Assembly: GCA_015501585.1 (NCBI GenBank)
Contig: JADNRY010000079.1
Span: 177,017-241,016 of the forward strand
From: Rhodocollybia butyracea
Taxonomy: Eukaryota > Basidiomycota > Agaricomycetes > Agaricales > Omphalotaceae
Direction: 5' to 3'
DNA length: 64,000 bases
Each line of letters begins with the position of its first letter. Position 1 is the stretch's first letter. Both the position numbers and the translations under genes were made by a program. Of this stretch, positions 22,101 to 32,372 are shown in pieces. A model generated the notes under the pieces. It did no database searches and was not told where the DNA came from. It was given only the letters and a program-made list of their open reading frames with translations.

Positions 22101-23314
22101 ACAGAGATGTTAAAAGATATGTGCTTTCTTGTCATGAATGCCAGAGAGGGAAGGCATTAAGGTTAAGGAAACTTGGACTATTAAAGCCTTTGCCAATAGG
22201 GGAACGACCCTGGAGTTCAATTTCTGTGGACCATATTGTGGAACTCCCAATATCCAATGGCTATGATGCAATAATGGTAGTAGTGTGCAGGCTCACAAAG
22301 CAGGCCATATTTGTACCATGCCATACTACAGATAAATCAGAAGACCTAGCAAAATTGTTTATAAGAGATGTGTTCTCAAAACATGGTCTCCCTGTGGATA
22401 TAGTGTCTGACCGTGGAACACTGTTTACTTCAAAATTATGGACATCCCTATGTCAAATACTTGGAGTAAAACAAAATTTATCTACTGCCTACCATCCACA
22501 GACTGATGGACAGACAGAGTGAACCAATCAAACCCTTGAACAATATTTACGAATGTTTGTAAATTATGATCAAGATGATTGGGCCGAATGGTTGCCTCTA
22601 TCAGAGTTTGTCTTCAACAATACACCCAGTGATGCCACCGGAGTCACCCCTTTCTTTGCCAACAAAGGGTATCACCCCAGACTAACCTTAACATTAAAGG
22701 ATGTACCAAGTCATCGTGCACATCTTAAGGCACTTGAACTCAAACAGGTACATGAATATCTTAAGGAGGAAATACAAAAATCAAATAGGAATTACGAAAA
22801 ACAAATAAATAAACATAGGAGAGAAGAGAGTAATGGATGGAATGTGGGGACAAAGGTGTGGTTGAACTCTAAGAATCTAAAGACAAAACGGCCGTCCAAA
22901 AAGCTAGATTATAAGAAGTTTGGACCGTTCTCCATTAAAGAAAGGATATCTACACATGCATACCGACTCAGACTCCCAGAGTCTATGGGAAAAGTGCATA
23001 ATGTGTTTCATATAGATTTACTTAGTGAGCAACCGCCGGAGTATTTTCCTACAAGGAAACCAGCTCCTCAACCCCCCATTGAACTTGAAGAAGGAGAAGA
23101 ATATGAGGTCAAACAAATATTAGATTGTAAAAGGATCAGAGGAAGGATGTTATATTTAGTGAGATGGGAGGGATATGGGCCCAAAGACGATACTTGGGAA
23201 CCAATCTGGCACTTACCGCGGGCACAAGAGGCGGTCGACGATTTCCATTTACTTCACCCTAACAAAGTTAGGCTTAAGGAATATGAATGGGATCGAGAAA
23301 CGCAAACTCAATAA
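19140..23314 (+). pseudogene. pol: Gypsy copy A pol, frameshifted and interrupted
   Basis: Protease DSGAS, RT, RNase H, integrase and chromodomain as in copy B, but with two lesions. A CCCC run is shortened to CCC at 20688-20690, so the frame ends at 20699 within RT, before the YLDD motif. A CGA-to-TGA change at 20-base distance past the HHCC-DDE core, at 22520-22522, falls directly after the catalytic Glu. The chromodomain has K where copy B has E (GPKDD versus GPEDD, near 23184). Not able to encode a full polyprotein. Confidence 0.93.
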
Positions 23315-23378
23315 GGGAGCATTCTATTTTAGTATGCTACTTAAACAAATTGGGTAATCTCGGTCACGGAATGTACAA

Positions 23379-24834
23379 CTACGCAACAGGAGAAGAAATT
23401 TCATATACATCTGAGGTAGAAGATTGAAGGGACATAGCCGAAAGAGCGGGAGAATAAGGTTGATACTCGGGAGACTCAAAGAGTGACGGATATTCCAAGT
23501 TATCATTCTCCGAAACCGAACCCTCCTCATCCTCAAACCTAACTTGCTTACCCATGGCCTTAGCAGAAACCGTCCCAGTGAGAAAAGCAGGGAGGTCATC
23601 AGCTACACGTTGAAGTACAAAGTCAGGCTCGTGAGCCAAGTCCCAAGCAAAGACACCGGACTGAGGGACAAATCTAGAAGCAAATGCTACGGGATTTCCG
23701 ATTCGGGAATCAAACTTCTTGACAACCGCCAACGACTTCATAGCAGCATCCACAATAGATGACAGGCAGTCCAAGTCCGCGATGACCTGAGTACGGACAT
23801 CATTGGCTGAGTCGATATCTGTCCAAGCCATATCGCACACATGGAGTCGTGTTTTATCCAAGTCATCCGCAATGGCAACAATAAATTGAGTCAGATCACC
23901 CTTGGAAAAGGTATGGACCATGGAAGCAAGGTCTCGAGAAGCCCCGATATAAAATTGGAGATAAGAGGAGAGATGCTGGTACATAACAACCAGCTGGTTG
24001 TAGTCTCGAACAGCAGTAGCATGGGTGGACTGAAGAACAATGAGCTCCTGTTTACGTGCATAAATCAAGGTCTCCAACTCCTCGTTACGCTTTCGGAGAT
24101 CATCACCATGGGAAACTAGGATACCAGTTTGGGTTTGAAGAGAATGGTTGTTGTTATCAGATATGTGGAGACGTTCCTTTAATTCATCTACAGCACGCCG
24201 AAGGCTCTTGATACGGTTCCCGTTACGGCGGTGACGGCGAGAGTCAACAGAGCGGTGATCAAGGTCCGTATATTGCCTACACAAAAAAGGGAAAAATCCA
24301 ATCACTTAAAAAAGGAATAAAAAATCGGAGAGAAATAACAACACATACTTCAATAAAGCCTGATATTTACCATCAACAGCTTCGTAATCCATCTTCAGTT
24401 GCTGGATATACATCTCCATTCCTGCAATCATCTCGGCGGAACTAGCTTCTTGCTCATGTCGTTCCACAGCCATCCGGAATAACTCACTGTAGCAGGAAAG
24501 ATCCATAAGCAGTAAAAATCAAGAGGAACTATGCAACTCACTCGTCATTATGATCAATTTCCCTAGTAATAGTCAAGCCCATAATTACCAAGGCCTGAAC
24601 AACAGCGAGAGGAAGACGTTGAACGTCGAAAGTAGTGGCGCCAAGACCTTGGACATCAAAGCTCAACTGAGTCAAACGGGGATCATTGATCAATTGGGTA
24701 AGTGCGTGACGGATTGCAGCATGATCGACATAATTATTAGCGATTGGAGTACCAACAGACCTCTCATATGGAGGAAGGGTAGACTCCCTTGAGTAGGGAG
24801 AGTTGGGGGGAGTTACAACAGAAGTGGTATTCAT
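23379..24834 (-). CDS. Gypsy copy A antisense gene: spliced coiled-coil protein of unknown function
   Basis: Minus-strand gene convergent with pol, 64 bp past its stop. Exon 1 24834-24542 (starts MNTTSVVTPPNSPYS), intron 24541-24487 (GTGAGT...CTACAG, 55 bp), exon 2 24486-24349, intron 24348-24277 (GTATGT...GTGTAG, 72 bp), exon 3 24276-23379. The joined frame is 443 codons including stop. Exon 1 is Pro/Ser-rich then helical; exon 2 to the middle of exon 3 is strongly helical with a coiled coil (IKSLRRAVDELKERL, KRNEELETLIYARKQELIVL); the C-terminal ~60 residues are acidic and Ser-rich. No nucleic-acid-binding or enzymatic motif is seen and I do not recognise the family. A TATA box lies 69-78 bp upstream. 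It could be an element-encoded regulator or a captured host gene. Intact in this copy. Confidence 0.72.
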
Positions 24835-24902
24835 AATGGACTGAAGTAGGAGATGAAAACAGGGAGCTGGAAGCGACCTGAAGAGAATATCCTAAAGATC
24901 AG

Positions 24903-24912
24903 CCTTTTATAA
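24903..24912 (-). promoter_or_regulatory. TATA box for the antisense gene
   Basis: TTATAAAAGG on the minus strand, about 70 bp upstream of the antisense ATG at 24834. The spacing leaves a short 5' UTR. Conserved in copy B (about 38075-38084). Confidence 0.5.
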
Positions 24913-25455
24913 GCAAAGGAAAATCGGATAATCTTCCGAGGGCTTGTAGATGGATTGTAAAAGACAATCCCACTGGATTTTCTAGAATAACGTTCTTTCA
25001 AATGTGAGCAGAAAGAGCCGAGAGATGAACGCAGGTTCAAACGTCTGGTGAGCAAAATCTCTTCGACAATAAGCGGTCAAAGAGGTCAGTAGGAAGACAA
25101 CGAGGCCGCCACCATATGCTTCAGACTAAATCCGATGAATTACAATGGTAATTTTATTATCGTGACTAGGTAAAATTGCCATAATTATTCCCGGAAGAAT
25201 GCCGAAACCATACACAGAATAAGTAAGAAAGACAAAGGACAAGCTATACATAGAATGGTATTTCCGATCTGACAGTGGCATGGTGCGGGAAGGAGCGAGA
25301 AGAACCCCCCGCATATATGAAGTACAGAATGTTCTACATTTACAACTTGATACTATGCCTTGATCAAGGTTAAGTATTACACTGATTTTCGAGTGGAAGG
25401 GTAAAGAATTTATTATCAGACCTCGAGGGCTCGGTCTTATGGGAGGGGGAAATAC

Positions 25456-26354
25456 TGTCAGGAAGCGTATCAAGGAAACAAGTGCGCGGGAGCGCTTATC
25501 CGAGTAGTGGATCGACATCAATCAATTGCATTAATTTAGACAATTGATCAATCAAACAATCTTATAAAGATTGTTAATCTCTGATTTGGAATTCTACGGA
25601 ATCTACGGATTGTTCTCGGGACCTTGCCAACGTCCCGTAATCATGCACAAATGACTCTTCTCTTAGAAACGAGTCATATCTATGCTTATCTAGTCATCTA
25701 TAGTCAGTAGTTAAGTACCGACAATTATTTACTTGTATATAGTCATTATTACACATAACGAGTCATATTGGGGAACCGGGAACCTACCGAAACACTATAA
25801 AATAGTGAGCTATTCGATTTCTGGTCCCCAGACTTCTTATTTTGTAACCACCACTTCGTGAATATACACTCTGCATTCTGACTACTATCTTGAGAGCATT
25901 ACCTTGAGAATACATCCAATAACTAGATACTTACTGAGCAAATACCAGATAAGTACACTGTTTTGAAGCCTATATTGAGCACCATTCCAATATAGTGAAT
26001 TTACCAGCATCCCTGACGAATTACTGAGCGTTTCCAGTAATATTTACGACTCCCACATTTATCCTGTGAAGATTACTGAGCATATTCCAGTAATACTTAC
26101 GACTCCATTACTGAGTGTTTCCAGTAATAACAACGACTTACAGCACTACTACTGAGTATTTCCAGTAGTACTCACGACCTATACCACTATTACTGAGCCT
26201 TTCCAGTAATACTTACACCCAATAAACCCATATAACAAGATTGTAGCCTACTCAGTATATATCAACCCTAAGGCTAATCTACTGCCTAGTAAACCCAGAT
26301 CTGAGTATATAAAATACAGTGTTGGCAAAGGAGACTCGTATCCGACTCTTCACA
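25456..26354 (+). repeat. Gypsy LTR2 (899 bp), shared by copies A and B
   Basis: Serves as 3' LTR of copy A and 5' LTR of copy B. It has no private differences: it agrees with LTR3 where LTR1 differs and with LTR1 where LTR3 differs. Preceded by the purine tract of copy A. Confidence 0.95.
25796..25841 (+). promoter_or_regulatory. Gypsy LTR2 promoter: TATA box and predicted transcript start
   Basis: TATAAAAT at 25796-25803 and AGACTTCTTATT at 25830-25841, 34 bp from the first T of the TATA box to the predicted first base. The same arrangement is in LTR3 at 38968-38975 and 39002-39013. Confidence 0.7.
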
Positions 26355-26355
26355 T

Positions 26356-26363
26356 AATAAGAA
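26356..26363 (+). other. Gypsy copy B self-priming site, split by nested copia
   Basis: AATAAGAA remains here; the rest of the 12-nt site (GTCT) is at 27988-27991, after the nested element and its duplicated AAGAA. Copy B transcripts from LTR2 would have only 8 contiguous bases left for annealing. Confidence 0.75.
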
Positions 26364-26529
26364 TGTTGGTTAATGAAGACTCCTAGACTCTTAGATGGCT
26401 CTGAGATGGCTCTGAGATGGTGGTTCAAGACTACTATTAGATTGTTATCAAGGGTTGTAGTTACACATCATTTGTATATATGTGTTTGTCCACAGCCTCG
26501 ATTGAGCAGCCCAGGACAAATATCCAACA
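26364..26529 (-). repeat. Copia-3 3' LTR (166 bp)
   Basis: TG...CA ends; a direct duplication GATGGCTCTGA is present inside. Differs from the 27817-27982 copy at three positions. Confidence 0.92.
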
Positions 26530-26576
26530 CTCCCCCTCTGCGAAACAAAGAGAGCTCCCCTAAGCTATAAATATAA

Positions 26577-27675
26577 TCAAGCATGAAAATCAATATACTC
26601 CTCCTCTTCAAAGGGTGGACAAGTAGGATGAGCAGAAAAACCGTAAGTATCAATAGGAGCAATGAAATGTGAAGAGATGTTATTGGGAGGATTGTGAGTG
26701 ATGTGCACAGTGTCATATGTGCGGTTAAGACACCAGTGCTTGACTTCCTCTGGCATGTCCTTGACACAGTTAGAAGCCTTGTGCGACATACCTCCACAAC
26801 GGTGACAGCCATCCATAGACATATTGCACCAGCGATTTCCGCGACTGTCTATAAATCCTTGTCCATCTTCATGGCCGCTTCCATTGGAAGCTGCCCCTCT
26901 TCCTCCCCCTCTACCACTAAAACTTTCCCTAGTACCAGATCCATTCCGACTTCCTCCTTTACTTCCCTTTCGGAAAGCTGTAGCATAAGCATGAGCAGCC
27001 TCTACACGGGAGGATGGTTCAGACGGGTTATTAATCCCATCTAAAATTTCATCGGCTCTCTTCTCAGGGTCAAATGAAACCATAGCACTCTCAAGAACAG
27101 TGCGGCAGGTTTTAAGATTGGGCTCGCCAGTAGGTTGGGCGAGAAGAGATGTTTTCCAGGCCTCGAATGATGAATGAAGGTTCTGGAGCATGATATCCTT
27201 GTGATAACTATCAGAGATTGTTTCACCGGAAGGGAGTAGTGCCTGAAGACAAGCACGCATATCATCCAAAGCATCAAGATAGACTTTGGTTGGTTTAAGC
27301 GGATCATGCGTAATGCGGTGATAGGCAGCACGTGTAGCTGAACGTGAGGAAAATGATGATTTTTTCAAAATAGGAGACAAGTGCACTCCAGATTTCGGAA
27401 GCATTTGTCTTATCCTTGTAGATATTTCGGCAGTCTCGATTAGTGAGGGATTTAATGATGGACGCAGCCTGTGAGTTGAGTCGATCCCATTCCTTGGCAT
27501 CAGCAGCCTCTGATGGACGTGAAGTCAACCCTGTGGCAATCTTGGCGCTCTGACCATCTGCACTAAGCCCCATTTGCAGAACATCCTCTTTCCAGTTGCT
27601 CCAGTCATCAGCATTTGTAGTGGAAAGTAGGGGAATGTTCCTTCCAAGATTAAGAAGAGCTGAAAGTGTGGCCAT
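26577..27675 (-). pseudogene. gag: Copia-3 gag with one frameshift
   Basis: ATG 27675 opens a UBN2/copia-type Gag (NADDWSNWKEDVLQ; later ALLPSGETISDSYHKDIML). At an A6 tract near 27361-27366 the frame must move by +1 to continue to the stop at 26577; the second part ends with a Gly/Arg/Ser-rich stretch and a canonical knuckle CHRCGGMSHKASNC (C-x2-C-x4-H-x4-C) and an acidic tail. Total length is 1,099 nt, one more than a multiple of three, so an extra A is the simplest cause. A programmed +1 shift is possible but there is no downstream pol to justify one. Confidence 0.82.
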
Positions 27676-27804
27676 AGTGAATGAATATGAGTTGTTGAAA
27701 AGGGATTGGGGATGGGATGATGAAATGAGTGAGATTGAGTGATTGGGTGAAAAGTAAAGCTCCTAGATGATGAATAAAACTCCTAGATGTATAGTGTGGA
27801 CACG

Positions 27805-27816
27805 GGGCCCATAACC
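27805..27816 (-). other. Copia-3 primer-binding site, initiator tRNA-Met anticodon-arm type
   Basis: Minus strand GGTTATGGGCCC directly after the 5' LTR, the same half-tRNA type as in Copia-1 and Copia-4. Confidence 0.8.
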
Positions 27817-27982
27817 TGTTGGTTAATGAGGACTCCTAGACTCTTAGATGGCTCTGAGATGGCTCTGAGATGGTGGTTCAAGACTACTATTAGATTGTTA
27901 TCAAGGGTTGTAGTTACACATCATTTGTATATATGTGTTTGTCCACAGCCTTGATTGAGCAGCCCAGGATAAATATCCAACA
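27817..27982 (-). repeat. Copia-3 5' LTR (166 bp)
   Basis: Matches 26364-26529 with three differences; followed by the TSD AAGAA at 27983-27987. Confidence 0.92.
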
Positions 27983-28007
27983 AAGAAGTCTCTAGTTGCT
28001 ATATACA

Positions 28008-31000
28008 ATGGCTACAATTACTCGAACCCGCGAAGAAATGGAAGAATTATCTACTCAACCAATTTCTTACCCGGTTCATATGATTACACCGGATTCACGT
28101 ATGATACGCCAAGTTACCAGTCAGCCGACACAGACTCAAGTCACGGATAATACTCCCTTGTATTTCCCTGAACGCGGTCGGCACTTGGGACGAAACTCTC
28201 GGAACCGATCTGTGTCATTATCTCCCACGCGGTTACGGGCCACCCGATTATCAACATTCGGAAACATGGAGGCTCCCGCAAACCCGGAACTCTCTTACCA
28301 CCACCAATACTACACTAGAGAGTCAGCTGGAATGCCTATACGTCCGGAACCTCATCAAATTGATTTACAAACAGAATTACAAAATCAAACTGATACTTCT
28401 GGATATCGATCGACGGCATCTCCTCACTTAGTTGAACAACAACTATTGGCTGACCTTGAAGAACATATTCAAGCGTCGCCGCGCACACCAACACGGATGC
28501 CTACACAACGTGTAAGCCCTACTTTTCAAACACCATCCACACCCAGTGTGTTTAATGAGGTACTCAATCACCCAGAACTGCTAGTACCCGATGATCGTGC
28601 CTCAGAAGAAGTACTGTATCTTCAAGAACATGCATCTATGAATCAGAGCATGGTAGGAAGGGGACCATTTAGAGAAAACTTTACCTTTTCAAATACCCCT
28701 GCTGCACAATCTACACCAAGGAATACTGGCAACCAGCCCCAGTCATATTCAGATCAATACCGCTCTATTATGGGTGAAAGTCCAGGTACTCATAATAATT
28801 CTAGTCCTATGAGAGAACCACTTAGTGTTACTCATAGTGATTTCCCAGAACTCCGAGATAGAACTGAATATCAAAGATCACGAGCACAACTACATGCAAC
28901 CGCTCAACTAGTTCGAAATCTTCTTGTAAGGTTAGGAATAGAAAATCAGACTGACCGTACTGCAGTAGGATGGTTACGTGTTCTTGAGACCTTAGCAACT
29001 ACTCCACTTTCGGAAATGCCCCTTAACCTTGCCAACAACATCCGAGAACCTCGGAACGCAAGTTTATTAAATCATTATGTGCGCGTTATTAGGGACCAAC
29101 CCTATCGTAATATAGTGGAGAATAATGACTGGCTCTCAACTATTCCTAACTCGTCACCCGGATCTTCTCCAAATCAAGAGAACCCCAGACAAAGGATATT
29201 ACGCTTATGAGCCAACCTGGAGATGCTGTCCCCCGAACCCATGAGCACACAAACTCTATCCAATGAGGATATAAGGCGAAGATTATTTGATGAAGCAATG
29301 CGGTTAGGACTAGGGGAACTAGCAAATCGAGCAAGAATAGTATTGGAACGGGTGGGATTCACCCCAAATCCACATCGAACAGCAATTGGTTGGATTAGAG
29401 CAATAAGGAACCTGGCCAATGTGGATGAAGAGTCATTCACTCCTGAATTATCCCAAGTATTTGAAGGGAATAATGTTGATATCATTTTAGGATTGGAAAG
29501 TGAAAGCAAGCGTCAGGAATTTGAAGTAGTAATAGATGATTCTCTATTTCCTTCAGAATCCACGCCGCCAACCTCAAATGGAAGCCCGAGCCAAGAAAGA
29601 AGGCCCAGTTCATCAAGTGGATCTGATACACCTTATCAGACTTTAGATGGGCAATGGTGGTCTCTACCACGAGTCAGGGAAAATTCTGCACACTCTTCTG
29701 GTAGACAAACACAGCAAAGTTCTCCCACCTATGTGGAGACGCCACAGAACCTGGCCCCAACAACCAGGATCCGAAGAGATACCCCTTGGGCACCCAGACA
29801 GCACACCACACCTATTGGAAACCCCTTAACAATCATATCAACTGACTCGGAGCATGATATACCGCCAAGGCCCAGTGTAATACCTCGGAGGGCCCGATAC
29901 GGTGACTCCAGTAATGCCCAAGAACAATGGGAACAAATCCCCCCAGAGAGGCAATACTCTGATGAAGCGGATCCAGTTCCCCCATACATGGAACAGGACT
30001 GGGAAAAATACCAACAACAATTGGCTATAGCTCGAAGTTTTCAGCAACAGGGAGGATCAAAGGAAACAGGAAATCTTAACACTGAGCAAGAGGAAACCCA
30101 TTCCCTAGGAGAATTAACAAATGAATTTTTACAGTGGATCAAGGATACCAAGAAGGATGCTAGTACCGAAGCATCCACTATACAGAATCAAGTTCAAACT
30201 AAACCTTTGAATCATCGGCAGAGAAGGGGTATGGAATGGAAATTAATGAAGGAACGTGAAAATAATGTTCCTGGACTACCCACTCCAACAACTACCCCAG
30301 AACAGGAACTTGAATCACAAGGACCCACAACAAACCCAATACCAGTGACTGGAAATTTTATTAGGGACTCACCACCACACCAATTAACGTCAGAGTCTCA
30401 ATTTGAATATACAAATCCCTATAGGAGGGATACTAGACCTGGAGTAGGTACATCAACAGCAGGACAAAACATGTATGACTATCCTCATATTCCCAACAAA
30501 GGCAAGGGCAGGGAATCGGAAGATCATGGAAAGGACCAAAGCCCATTGACAAGGACACCTGCAGTGCCACCTTATGATAATTTTGAGAGTATCTCAACTG
30601 GAGGAGTGAAGGTTGGTTACACACCACCAATAAAATCACCCCTTGACACTGAAAACACTCAAAGTAATAAGGCAACACTTGAACAAGGAAATAATAATAG
30701 TAGGTCAAGAGAGAACCAAGACAACTTGGAGGATAAGGGTAGTATTGTATCTAACTATCAACAGGTCATCAAACTAAGCAAAAGTGCAGCTTTCCAAACT
30801 AAAACTGCAGGGGGAGGAGGTGATAAACCACCAATGTTTGATCCTCATGGTTATAAATCAGGTAGTGATGATGAAAGACCTCCAACTCCAAATAACCCAA
30901 GAAATACTAATAGAGATCTGATTCTCAGTATGGGAGGGGGAGGGGGAGGACCACCATCAAGCAGTGGAAACCAACATTATACACATGATGGAAATACATC

Positions 31001-32315
31001 AAACAGAGCCAACTCCAGCAGGAGTGTCTCACCACCAAATGCAGGAGGTGGAGGAAGAGTCCCACCCAATGGGGGAGGTGATGGATATTTTGGGGACTCA
31101 GAATCCGATGATGAGGGAGAACATTGGAGACCTCCAAGAAGAGGGTACCCCCATTATGGAAGAGACGGGCGCGACGGACGTGACGGACGTGACGGGCGTG
31201 ATGGAAGAGAGGTCAAGGGATGTGATAGGAGTGAAGAGAAGGAAAGAAGGGAAAGAGAGAAAGACGAAATGAATCGTGAGGCAAAGCTGGATATTACTAA
31301 GCCAACACCCTTCTCAGGTGAAAACCGAGAGGAATGGCGAGAATTCCGGGACAGTTGTGAGAATATTTTCTCAGCTAAGTCCAGAATTTACAGTAATGAT
31401 GTAGCTAAAATTGCCTTTGCGGCCTCTAACATGACCGGACCAGCAAAGCGATACCACCAGAATTTAATGAGGAAACAACGAGATGGAGAAGATGTGTCAG
31501 CCTTCATTAGCTGGAGTAATTTTGTAATGATATTTGGAGAAATGTTTGGTCTTCATGATGAAGTACTGCATGCTCAATCCAAACTTGATCATTGTACTCA
31601 AAAGTGGTCAGAAGCCTTTGCAGACTTTCTGGTAAGGTTTGAGGACATTGCTCTACTAACCCACTACAATGATAGAGCATTAAGGTGGCGACTACTAAAA
31701 CAAATTCGATTTGATTTACGAAATCGCTTAGTTGATCATGGGGACATCCCGGAAACCTTTGCGGGAGTAGTCCGAAAATTGATGAGGCTGGACAGTGCAA
31801 AACAAGCGTTTAGTGAAATCGGACTAGGAGACAGAAGTGGTAACCGAAATTGGAATCCTAATAATAGTACCACTACCACTGGACCCACAAATGCCATCAA
31901 CAATACATCTGACACTAAACCAACCAATGTCCGCTTCAACCAACGGACACCTATAAATAAAGTCACTGGTAGAGGGGCACAGGAGAAGGGAGAACCGGAA
32001 GTATTATTGGAAGCCACTGGAGAAATTAGTACAACTAACACCCCCGAAGAATCCACAAGTACTTATCCCAGAATCCCACAGGAAGAGTGGAACAGGAGAA
32101 TGAAGAATGGGGAATGCGGTCTATGTGGTTCCAAAGAACATCGATACCGTGAGCATTTCCGGCGAAACGGACCAAAGACGGTTACCGCAAGAGGAGCCTT
32201 CACAGAAGAGTATGAAATTGAGGATAATTTATATGTTGAAATTGAGGGATTCAACGAACCGGTACACATTGAAGACCCGGTTCTGGAATCTTTGGACGCC
32301 GATTCGGGAAACTAA
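28008..32315 (+). pseudogene. gag: Gypsy copy B gag, one nonsense codon
   Basis: ATG 28008; full length would be 1,435 residues, far longer than a typical Ty3/gypsy Gag (about 300-450). One TGA at 29208-29210 (CGA in copy A) interrupts it at codon 401; reading is otherwise open. Layout: disordered N-terminus; two related ~60-residue units at about residues 293-355 and 440-495, both with R.A(V/I)GW(L/I)R.....LA; long Gln/Ser/Pro-rich linker; poly-Gly blocks; GRDGRDGRDGRDGR near 1053; Retrotrans_gag-like domain about 1092-1270; zinc knuckle CGLCGSKEHRYREH at 1370-1383, with His in place of the last Cys. Gag would form the particle and bind genomic RNA. The -1 frameshift site overlaps its 3' end. 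Confidence 0.93.
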
Positions 32316-32372
32316 CCAAAGACTCTGAGGACCACGGAGGAGCGGTTCAGGGTCTTGAAGAAAGTAGCTCCG
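32306..32372 (+). promoter_or_regulatory. Gypsy copy B gag-pol -1 frameshift signal (slippery site plus stem)
   Basis: GGGAAAC at 32306-32312 is read G GGA AAC in the gag frame, then TAA. After an 8-nt spacer, GACTCTGA (32321-32328) pairs with TCAGGGTC (32347-32354), one G-U pair. In the loop, CGGAG (32335-32339) can pair with CTCCG (32368-32372), or GGAGC (32339-32343) with GCTCC (32367-32371), giving an H-type pseudoknot. A -1 slip at the heptamer leads directly into the open pol frame. GGGAAAC is a known -1 heptamer. Confidence 0.8.

Larger units (their letters stand above)
13908..26354 (+). mobile_element. Gypsy copy A: Ty3/gypsy chromovirus with antisense gene
   Basis: 12,447 bp from LTR1 through LTR2. 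Order: LTR, self-priming site, long gag, -1 frameshift site, pol (protease, RT, RNase H, integrase, chromodomain), antisense gene, purine tract GGGAGGGGGAAA (25441-25452), LTR. Compared with copy B the internal parts differ at only a few tens of sites. Copy A has two nonsense codons in gag, a one-base deletion in RT and a nonsense codon in integrase, but its antisense gene is open. It shares LTR2 with copy B. Confidence 0.95.
26364..27982 (-). mobile_element. Copia-3: gag-only non-autonomous copia element (1,619 bp)
   Basis: Two 166-bp LTRs (TGTTGGTTAATG...ATATCCAACA) with a perfect TSD AAGAA (26359-26363 and 27983-27987). The inside holds only a minus-strand gag plus a primer site and a purine tract (AGAGGGGGAG); there is no protease, integrase or RT. 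This matches the TR-GAG class described in plants: it supplies Gag but must borrow pol in trans. LTRs differ at 3 of 166 positions. Confidence 0.9.

Noticed and set aside
25126..25521. 131-residue minus-strand frame across the internal/LTR border of the gypsy element
   Set aside because: It ends within the LTR, is present only because both copies are nearly identical, and has no splice sites or motif, unlike the antisense gene at 23379-24834.
29208..29210. Programmed stop readthrough in gypsy gag
   Set aside because: The sister copy has CGA at this position and different stops elsewhere, so these are private mutations.
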